Shown piece after piece: positions 23,705 through 32,749 of a stretch of 53,838 nucleotides of DNA. Position 1 is the stretch's first letter; each line of letters opens with the position of its first letter. Source of the DNA: Phoronis australis (lineage: Eukaryota > Phoronida > Phoronidae); contig NMRA01000138.1 in NCBI GenBank assembly GCA_002633005.1, forward strand, positions 475,566 to 529,403, in the 5' to 3' direction. The position numbers and the translations under genes are program-made. Below the pieces are notes generated by a model. The model did not search any database. It was given only the letters and a program-made list of their open reading frames with translations, and had not been told where the DNA came from.

Positions 23705-25930
23705 ATTGGAACGATACGAGACATCAGTAAAATGCCGCGCGATCGTATGTATGAATTGAAAAATCGTTGAAAATTATTGTTTTACACACGAGGCCCTAGT
23801 CTAAGAAGAGCTCTGACCTGATATGAAACAATTTTACAAATAACTGTCTCAGTACTATCAAAATCATTTTTTTTTTATTATTTTTGCAGTTGATGACAGT
23901 GCCCCTGAGAAGAAATGCGTTTCTTGATTAATTGAGGCTTTAGAAAGGGCTAATGCCCTGGAACTTGTTGGGGTTGGCAAGCATATGGTTTTCTGTGAAC
24001 CATTGAACGGCGTTTGTGCTGGCACGAATTGGACTCCATGTCATGAGGCCCTACACAGCTTAATTACATTTATCAGTTGTTACACTCTGTACTAAAAACA
24101 AACGTGAACCGTTGCATGGCGATAGTGGTGATATTGCCATGAATATCGTTGTGAAAATAATAATTAGACCAGCTGATTGTGCATGCGCAATGAGCGAGCT
24201 GTGTAGTACGGGTAACTCACCACAGAGTGGCCACGAATGTAGTATGGGGGAACGGGTCAGACTAAGAAGGGTCACTTTTTGCTGAGATAAAGAATCCCGC
24301 ATAACATTCATTTTTATGGAACGCATTGAACTTTGCTAAAAAGAAAACCCCCTAGGTCTACTACAATCTGAGTCGAATAAAGTACCTTGGTTACCAAACC
24401 CGGTTTTGGCCTGTTAACAGACCCTGAAGACAACTTTTCCATCCAGTCCTCTGCAACAAAATGATGCTCTGTAACCTTCGACAACCTTCAAAATTTTGAA
24501 GTAAAATTTGGAAACTCCTCAGTTTCAAAGTCTACTGAATGGGCAAGCGTGACCTATGCTTTTAGTGAATTACACGGCAACTGTAGGAAAACACCACCCA
24601 CCAAAGACCGTAATATTCAATTTTCTGGATAAATGTAGCAAGAGTTTTTAGTTTCCTGTCTTTATCTTTGAAGATTGACGCCAATGACACATTAGCAGGT
24701 GACAGAACGGAGATTAACTGAAATCATCAAAACAAGGTTTAGTATCCTTTTAACCCTTTTCATAACCATTTCAAAAAATTAGAGAAGAAATGGCAGTCGT
24801 ATATTTTCTCAATATATGAATTTTTAAATGAATGAGACTTTTGAATATTTTCATGTAGGCCTAGTCTGGATCATCATGTGGATCCGCAGGCCTTTATGGG
24901 AAGGGGTGAATAAAAATTTCACTTTTTAGATAAAATACAGTGATGATTTTTGATCATCTGCAAGTTATATAGAGCTCAATTTTCCAATCAAACACTTGAG
25001 TTGGGAGAACCCGGTGGACTCCCATTTTGCCTCATTCGTGGCCATTTCAATGAAATTGATCTAAAAACAGAAATAGTCGATACATCAGTATTTATTCAAT
25101 GAAATTTTAGACGAGAGGGATTTTTAAATGCTTTTAACGGGAGTTAAAACTTCGTCAGCCACGGAGTGCAGAACACCGAGGTTCCTTGTGTGAATGCGTT
25201 AACGCAGAGCACAAGGAAACAACAAAATGAATGAAATAATTCGTTTAACTAGGCTCTACATACGTGTTGAGTTATCATCTTTGTCGACTTGCATGTGAAC
25301 CCTACTTTGCAAGTAATACAATAAATAAATAAATCACACTGAGAAGAACCTGTCCGTATTATTTGTAAGTCAATTTGCTTAACTCGTACGTCGCCCCAAC
25401 ATTGGTTTTAGTTGAATTTTACCTTGAGATAAAACAAAAATATAAACTGCATCATGTTTATTGAACTGCGAAGCAGGACGAACCAAGCTTGTTGGTCTTA
25501 TCAACGACTTTCCATGACGTATTTGATGATCTTTAAAAGACGGTTTGTTTCATTTATTTCCCTGTGGCGAATTCACCTGACAAATATCCAACAAATTGAT
25601 AAGTTTTGTTTTACATGAAAATGTACATATTCTTCATTAAGCAGTAATTTATGGCAGAAAAGCTATCCACCTGACGCCTGTTGTTTACGAGCGCAAAGTA
25701 TGTGAAAGGGTTATTTATAGTCGCCAATGGTTAATGAGAGGCGCGGGGGAACAGTTCTGTATTACAGGTACAACAAATCTACTTTTACTTCTCAACCACT
25801 GGATCAGTCTGCTTTATATGTCCGGAAGTTGCAAGACAAGAAAATGTAGTCGTAGTAACGGCGTGTTGTCACAAAAATGTACATCAATCAAATTACATAA
25901 AAGTTAAAATTTCATTTTTAATCAGTCATG
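23705..25930. other. Intergenic region, nothing recognised
   Basis: AT-rich, with short frames only. I found no conserved protein, tRNA or tandem array. It separates the divergently transcribed TMED gene and the Spaetzle-like gene. Confidence 0.6.
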
Positions 25931-25934
25931 ACCA

Positions 25935-25940
25935 TATAAA
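25935..25940 (+). promoter_or_regulatory. TATA box of the Spaetzle-like gene
   Basis: TATAAA preceded by ACCA lies 79-84 bases before the ATG at 26019. This predicts a transcription start near 25965 and a leader of about 55 bases with no other ATG. It is the only clear TATA promoter in the window and fits an inducible or tissue-restricted gene. Confidence 0.6.
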
Positions 25941-26018
25941 AGTACAGTTCAGTACTACAGGCGAATAGTCCGACATAGCGCCAGAATACAAACTGACACA
26001 CTCAATTAACTGAAAATT

Positions 26019-29000
26019 ATGAAGCTTTTGGTAAGTTCTGTTTGGTGAGTTTATTATTTTGTTCTAGTTGCAGGAGCGTGGTGTTGGTAGAATTGCATAT
26101 TTAAATTTGCTATTTCCTTAAAGAAAATGCAAATCCGTAATGTTTTCAAACAGATAACCCAGTCAAATGTTTCATTTAACATATAGATTCAGCACTGATC
26201 TTTAAGTATTTTAATAGTTTATAAAAAGAATGTTTGGGAATCACTTATTGCAATTTTAAGTTCATTTCTATTTTGCAAGAGTCATTTCAAATTTCATAAA
26301 TGTCTTAAAAGTTGATAATTTACTACGCAATATCGAAATTAACTGGAAATTTATGATAAAAACAAATAACATGTATTGTATTTTCAGATAGGGTTAACGG
26401 TTTGCCTGGTTTTGAGTTCACATTCAACTTCAGCTTGTGATTGTAAAGTGGATAAAGAGGATGACGCAGAAAGTTTCTTTGGTTGTTGCACCGAAGATCA
26501 GTCGCCAACCGACGGCGCGGTCAATAACAACGGGTACGTAAGCAGACGTGGATTCACGGTAAGGGTCAGCGAGGGGGACATTTTCGGCATCAGGGACACG
26601 GGATGAAGCCGGGTAAAATTAATGTGAAACAACACAGAAAATATCCCATTGTGGTAGTGTTTCTAGAAAATCGAAAATGTGCAATGGGTAGAAATTCTAA
26701 GTAGTTTTTGAAAAACAATCATCTAGAAAAATGTCCCGCTTATAGGTATTGTTTTCCATCTAAAAAACGCGTTTGCAATTTTACTAAGTATAAAGTATTT
26801 ACGCGGGTGTTTTTCATAGGATTTTGTCTTACATTTATCTTCTGCGTGACAGGGAGTGAGTATAATATTGTTAATACTGACAATTCATGAACAAAAATGA
26901 ACGATTCCGTTTTTCTTTTCAAACAGCCCAGACCAAGCATCAGAAACAGCAATAAACAACCTGCTGTCCGGCATTACCGAGGCGGCCTCCATGAAACCCA
27001 AGGAACCTGCTAAGTTGGCACAGAACCCGAACCAACGCCAACCGAGCTTTGGTTCATCGTAAGTGTTTCTGGGTATTTGTTTCAATGTTCCTGTGGCACT
27101 GTCATTGAGTGAATGGTTCTCCAATGCAGACTTTCACTCTCAGGTCTTATGTCATAAACCAGTTTCGTTACTGATTGTATCAACATGATCAACGCAGTGA
27201 TTGCGCAAAACCACCGTTTTGCGTCTTTTGTTTCCTTGGGATGTTTTCTGCAGTCAAATGTTTTATTTATATTTCAGAACAAAAATTACAGTGAATATTT
27301 CTCCGAAACCGGAAATTATCTTTTACCGCTGCTTCAGTAGGTTCTCTTTCAAGAGAGTCACGTAAAGTAAAATTTCTTTATAATTGTAAAAATCAGATCT
27401 TTTCAAATGTGAGATGCTCTTTCGTTTATTCTTGTTTACAGAGCACTATGACTATCATGCACATTGTGTGCTGACCTCAAACAACTCGATATCATTTGGT
27501 TTACATTCTTGTTTCACTTGCATATTAAGTTTTTAAAAATTTGAAAGTTTGTAGTGGTTTGAGTAGTTATCTTTCAAACGAAGTTTCATTACAAGTGTTC
27601 ATAGTTACAAATGTATGATTGACCATTTTTGATGGTTCATAATTGCAAATGTATGATACACCGTTATTAATAGTTCATAGTTACAAATGTATGATCCACC
27701 TTTTTTGATGGTTCATAATTACAAATGTATGATCCACCGTTTTTAATGGTTCATAGTTACAAATGCATGATCCACCCTTTTAGTTGGTTCATATTTACAA
27801 ATGCATGATCCACTGTTTTAGTAGGTTCATTTTGCTTTGTAATTTCTGCTTCAATTTCTTCCATGTCATCCAGCGGTGTTAGCTGCAGTCAGAGCTGCAA
27901 ATGGGTGAAGCCGAACAGAGTGTACGCAAAGTATTTGGGTTGGCTGAAAGTCCTCCAAATGCGAGGCCGAGAACAGTGGATAAGTGTTTGTAAATGCAAG
28001 TGCGTATCAGCTTCAAAGAGAGAATTTTTAATTGATACATTCGTCCTAGTGTCTCAGCTGGAATTAATTAAACTCGCTTATCTATTGTCATTGTTTCATA
28101 GTTAAAAAGATTCTGGACGTACTTTGAATTTTATTTTGGTGCATGTAAATCTGCTTCACATTTGTGGAGTAGAAATATTTAATGATGTCTGTTCCTCACT
28201 AGTCGTTCGTTATGGTTCGATTTAAGGCTACCGTGCTAGGTAAAGAAAGGAGCGTACTTGCTAAATCAAGTCTGCATAGTTCTAATTATTTACTTAAAGT
28301 TCAAATGGAACACTTCTTACCTGATATTCCATTAAGGTCAATGTATTGTCTATCATCAAAAAAGTAAAAAAGCTGTTTTCGGTATAGCTATTCGACGAAG
28401 CCAGCAACGACATGAGATATTTATAGTATCATGTCCTTGTTACGCTCAAAACATTCCGTTTCTTCCAAGGTAAGAACTGGAGTTTAACCTAAATTATTAA
28501 ATTTATCAGATTTAGACATTTACAGGTAACACAAAGACGATAGAGCTAGTGACTAATTAGTCATTAATTAGTGACTAATTAGTGACTAATTTAATTTTTA
28601 CTTCCAGTGTAGATTTCTTAAAGTAGAAAAACCATCGTTTTATAACATACCAACAACATGCAATGCAGCTTTTTTACAAATGGGCAACTGGCAAAGATTG
28701 GCATTTATAGTGTACTCGAAAATAATAAATACAAATCAGATTTTTTTACTTCGTTTTTGAAATAAGAAGCACCCGTGTTAATTTTACATGGCGTATGGTG
28801 TATTTGTTTTTTTTTTTAAGATAACTACTAGTAAGTTCGCATGTTGTTGGATTCTCTACAACAAAATATGTGTATGATTTTTATACAGTGAAACTCACCA
28901 CTTTCAAAAATATCAATCTATCTACAATACTCATTACCGGCGGTACTCTCTACTGATGACGCCATACTGACCGTTTCTTTAATTTAAAGCTGTATTTCAT

Positions 29001-29839
29001 CCAGTCTAGCTGGTTAAAAACGAGAATCGAACCAGGCCTATTACTCTTATAGAATCGGTCTCATAACGGTAATTGGGATGGAATTCAAGTCTTAAAATAA
29101 TGTGTAAATGGGCATTTTTGAATTCGCGATTCTAATGTTGGCCAACCCCAATAAACGCTTAAGAGTTCTCTTCAGTCATTTATGGTTCCATCTTCTTGTT
29201 CGTAATGGAAATACAATCCTATCAAGGTAAGGAAAATTATGAAATTAATTCAATGAGAATGAAAGGCATAATTCGACTATCGTTTAGCCAGCAAAACAGG
29301 ACAAAATGGCAGCCTTTAAACAGGTTTAGAATCATGTCTGTTTGAGTCATTCACAGTGCCACCACCAAACTCGTTAAAAACTCGGGGAAGAGCGGAGAGG
29401 TTTTTAAAAGGGCAAGTTAACATACCTTTGAGAATTGAAAAATAAAATCTTATACGGATACCATGATGGGTCGGGTTAAGTTCAATGGTTGTTTCCGCGA
29501 CTGATTTCTCCGCCAGGCACGTGCTTTTAGCTATATTTTTGTTCATCATTCGGAAGATTCGATACTAAGTCCTTATGTCAAAAGATGATTGGCATATCTT
29601 TATTTTGCAGAGACCGAGAGTGCGAAGGATTTATGTACTATAGTTATTACTGGAAGGCGAGATGCAAGCCGGTATATGTCTACCACACATTGTATGTGTG
29701 GGTGAAAGAACCACGGTACCGAAGTCTCACTTTGCAACACAGATGGTTCCGATTCCCCTCAGTGTGCTCCTGTGGCAACCCGTTCATGTTATTTCAAAAA
29801 ACTAATGGTGCTGGAAGCCAAGTTTACTATCAGGGGTAA
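26019..29839 (+). CDS. Secreted cystine-knot protein, Spaetzle/neurotrophin-like, 5 exons
   Basis: Exons 26019-26030, 26388-26533, 26927-27058, 27874-27999 and 29611-29839. All introns are GT-AG (phases 0, 2, 2, 2) and give exactly 214 residues. Residues 1-20 are a signal peptide (cleavage after STSA), split by the first intron after codon 4. Residues 21-96 are an acidic, low-complexity propeptide-like part with a CDC and a CC pair. Residues 97-200 hold eight cysteines (101, 105, 136, 138, 143, 157, 191, 193). The pattern CxxxC, then W at 132, CKCKDREC, a lone Cys, an aromatic strand (VYVYHTLYVW) and the ending FRFPSVCSC matches the Spaetzle C-terminal fold. In Spaetzle the ending is typically IPSCCKC. 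Such ligands dimerise and activate Toll receptors in arthropods. No furin-type RxxR site is visible before the domain. Alternatives are a Trunk/PTTH-like or an unrelated cystine-knot family. Confidence 0.72.
27596..27833. repeat. 38-bp minisatellite, six copies
   Basis: CAAATGTATGAT recurs at 27608, 27646, 27684, 27722, 27760 and 27798, exactly 38 bases apart, with TCCACC and GGTTCATAGTTA between. The array ends about 40 bases before the acceptor of exon 4 of the Spaetzle-like gene. Confidence 0.93.
28551..28591. repeat. TAGTGACTAATTAGT iterated palindromic cluster
   Basis: GTGACTAATTAG occurs three times within 45 bases, one copy partly inverted (TCATTAATTAG). Each unit contains the palindrome CTAATTAG, a homeodomain-type core TAATTA. 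It is in the last intron of the Spaetzle-like gene. Confidence 0.6.
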
Positions 29840-29961
29840 ATGGACGATTGAATTTCATGACATGCTGGTACGAGTGTTTAAACTTTGTAAATCATCCAAG
29901 TGAGGATTAGGCCTACAGTTCGAAGTGTGGATCTCCATTTTGGCATTGTGTGGTGTTTTGG

Positions 29962-29967
29962 AATAAA
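29962..29967 (+). terminator. Polyadenylation signal of the Spaetzle-like gene
   Basis: AATAAA 123 bases after the TAA at 29837-29839, preceded by a GT-rich stretch. It supports 29611-29839 as the terminal exon. Confidence 0.65.
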
Positions 29968-30146
29968 GTCGTTTCAAATGAAGGCATGTAGTAGTACGTT
30001 TTAATTACGTGACTTGTTTTAAAGTAATCGTTCAACAGGTTTCAGAATCCTCATTGAGAAATGTCGAGTGATAGAGTCAGACTGTGTCGCTAGTGAAAAT
30101 CATGGAAAGAAAAATCATAGTGGGAAAAAGGGTTCGTATACAAATG

Positions 30147-30441
30147 AGAAAGTGAAAACAGGAATCACTTCCGGCATGGGTACTGGATAGATGATTGTAA
30201 AGTAGTTAAGTCCTATGCACTCTTTTGCGACGATAAAGACCAAGACATGGGGCCTATTGTAACAAAAGAAGTAGGACTGGTCTTACCTGACAACAAAAAC
30301 TTCGAGGTTTGGGGTCCCGGAAGGACAAATTCAGAAGTAGCAATTGTAGTTTATGAGTTAAATTTTAACTCCAGAAATCATAAAATGTTTGTTTACGGTT
30401 GCCAGTACATGTACAGTACTTTGAGTACCTTCATCCAATAG
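30147..30441 (+). other. Unassigned open frame with coding-like composition
   Basis: A plus-strand frame of about 98 codons without stops (core YWIDDCKVVKSYALFCDDKD, later GPIVTKEVGLVLPDNKNF) ends at a TAG at 30439-30441. It has no good upstream acceptor or start and I recognise no family. It may be a relic exon or chance. Confidence 0.2.
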
Positions 30442-30959
30442 ACACCTTCTTCGAACAGGGTCATCTTAACCCCGACAGTCTGATCGTCATGGGCAAGTTT
30501 CTTAAAACAATTCCTTGGTAGTGATCTTCAAAAAGTACTATTCGGAGGATACTATGGGGAAAAGTGTTGGTATTTTGTCGTTACAAAACCGTCGGAAATA
30601 TTCCTTTTATTTGATTCACAAATGTTCATCTTCGAGTTTTTCAAATTTCAAATCTTTTCTATCGATGGTGATCTATCCTATTATTATTTTTTAGTACAAC
30701 GATTTGCACGAGTTTGGAATCTTATTTTCTTTATCTTTCCCTTTTGAATATTTGACGATGCGGGGTTTATAGAAGGGTAAAGAAGCAATTGCCCCGGGCC
30801 GTACCTCCGAGAGAGGACCTCGTTTAAAAGGGACTCCTTAATATGAAAGGCTACCATTATAATTGGAAAAAGTGACAGTTGATTCCATCATCGTTCCACC
30901 TTTAACCTAAATGGTTGTATGATTTCACAAAACACAGAACCGATTATTTATTTATTTAT

Positions 30960-32300
30960 TTAAACTTCTTTGAAAACCTATGTGACCACTTTAGTGATAT
31001 AATGATTTTCAAGTGGGCCCACTGAGTCGGAAATAACTACATGACGCAGTTACTCCCGATCATCTGGCTCCACGAACGGCCCCTTAAAGATGTATTTGCA
31101 TGCTCCTAACTATGCTAATGTATAGCATGTACTAAACGAAAATGGTATTTGAACATCTTCTTCACCAAACAATCTTCGGTTGTATTCATTGACAACTTGT
31201 AGATGTGAAAACAAAAAGCCCTAATGACGTACCTTGGGAGCTCACCGCAACCCGCATCATGCAGTGTAATCCCCAACACCACGTCAAGATATTTACTGGA
31301 CACGGTTGAGTGATTTACGACAGATCGTCTTCGACACAAAACTCGGTCTTAAAAAATATCTGACAATTTTCAACGACGGTACTTCATATTCGCATCGTCG
31401 CTATATTTTTTGTTTCTAACTAATTTGACTGAGCGATCACAGAAATTAGCGTGCAAGTTCCGCCACTTTAAGAAGTTATCACTTAAAATACGGAAAATCA
31501 TGGATATGTCATGGATATGCCGACTCTTGAATTTAAAATTTCAGTAAATTAATATGTTCTTCAAAAGCTGTGCTTCAAGTTATGTAACTCGAATTTTTAG
31601 AAATAAGTGTATGCAAGTCTCGCACGCTTTCAAGTGCCTTTACTGCGACGACCTATGTTGCAACAAATGGCACCCCTAACAACAATGACCTGTCCTGGGT
31701 CAATAGTGTTTTGTTCTAAATTTCTCTCTTCAGTGTCCCACCGGCACGGCACGGTTTAACCCCCCCCCCCCTTCAGTCCTGCCCCCAGTCCCGTTTCCGA
31801 GTACTGACGGCCTGGGGTGAAGAACTCGACGACTGAAATAAAAACTCATTGCTCATGGTCTGAAGCATGATTGCCATGTTGCCTTAGTCATAGACTCATA
31901 AATATCATGTACACGTGTACCGCCGCGTTCACGCGATCGTGACGCCACCTGAGAGTTTGATTTCTCGGCGGTCTCCCGCGTTCATGCCCGGCGCCCCGTG
32001 CCGCCAATCTTGAATGACATAATTGTTAAGGAACGAAAATCTTGTGTCATGAAGGGCATACCAAATAACATAGGCATTTTGTTTCGTAGACTGGGACGGC
32101 GGACGTGCAGTTGGCACGGACGGCGATTAATTAATGAGTCAGGTTTCGCAGCGGTAGCCCTAACCCATATGCCATGCACCGCACCGTTTTGATCTTCAGT
32201 GTCATACCCCACCGTCAAACAAGGACTTGCAACCATTTACAAACTGATCCAGAAGCACAGATGTAACTCCACGCCCAACTAAACATTTGTTTCTAAACAG
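30960..32300. other. Intergenic region with a GC- and CpG-richer part
   Basis: 30960-31700 is ordinary AT-rich sequence. From about 31740 the sequence becomes CpG-rich (clusters around 31760, 31920-32010 and 32090-32140), with frames open on both strands, as expected for a CpG-rich promoter-proximal region. I could not assign a protein to any of these frames. Confidence 0.4.
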
Positions 32301-32443
32301 CTGGCGCCGGCTACTCGCTCAATCAGCTCATGACCGGGCCGGGGTGCCACTTGAAGTGCCGCACTGAGGCCGGGTCGGCGGCGGCCGCCTACTTCTTGGA
32401 CGGACGCGGGGATTTCATCGATGATGAATGTCTCACACAGTGA
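32301..32443 (+). other. Possible orphan terminal exon
   Basis: A clear acceptor (TTTCTAAACAG) precedes a 46-codon frame that starts with two bases of a split codon, uses G/C-ending codons throughout and stops at TGA 32441-32443. It includes GYSLNQLMTGPGCHLKCRTE and YFLDGRGDFIDDECLTQ. No upstream exon with a matching phase-1 donor was found, and the minus strand is also open across it. It may be a real last exon or a CpG-rich accident. Confidence 0.25.
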
Positions 32444-32638
32444 AATTTTCATATTATTGTCTCATTGATAAGCACACGATCCCGAAGTAGGTGACTCGTT
32501 TCTAGGATGAATGCAACACAAGTACAGCCGAGGGGGCCCACTGAGGATTCCGATAGTCTTCTGTCAACCTTGAGTGCCATCTTTTGGCAGACGCTTCTGT
32601 ACAGTCACGTGATCATGGTTTATGCATTGAAAATCGCT

Positions 32639-32650
32639 AAGATGGCGGAG
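32639..32650 (+). promoter_or_regulatory. YY1-type site at the TADA2B promoter
   Basis: AAGATGGCGGAG matches the YY1 consensus (AANATGGCGG) that often sits just downstream of transcription starts of animal housekeeping genes. It lies about 100 bp before the TADA2B start codon. Its ATG also opens a short upstream ORF. Confidence 0.5.
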
Positions 32651-32668
32651 GAAGTTGAGGAGTACTAG
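32642..32668 (+). other. Short upstream ORF in the TADA2B leader
   Basis: ATG GCG GAG GAA GTT GAG GAG TAC TAG encodes MAEEVEEY and stops 81 bases before the main ATG. Human TADA2B begins MAEL, so this could be a displaced N-terminus rather than a regulatory uORF. An ATG at 32615 is in the same frame. Confidence 0.4.
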
Positions 32669-32749
32669 AAAGTTTCATTAAAAATACTTCATTTCGTTGC
32701 CATCTATCTCACGTTTAACAACCTAGTGAGCTTCCAGAGACATTCAAGA

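Noticed and set aside
26534-26606. Read-through of exon 2 of the ligand gene (YVSRRGFTV...)
   Set aside because: A good GTACGT donor lies at 26534, and only its phase-2 use keeps exon 3 open; the alternative GTAAGC donor leads to a stop in exon 3.
28000-28105. Alternative C-terminus of the ligand by reading through exon 4
   Set aside because: The GTGCGT donor at 28000 joins in phase to an exon that completes the cystine pattern and has a poly(A) signal; read-through gives an unrelated hydrophobic tail.
28970-29060. Minus-strand GGTTCGATTC motif suggesting a tRNA or tRNA-derived SINE
   Set aside because: The B-box/T-loop match is present, but I could not form a D-arm, anticodon arm or acceptor stem around it.
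31982-32236. 84-codon minus-strand and 64-codon plus-strand frames
   Set aside because: Both strands are open in a CpG-rich stretch, no domain is recognisable, and they overlap each other.
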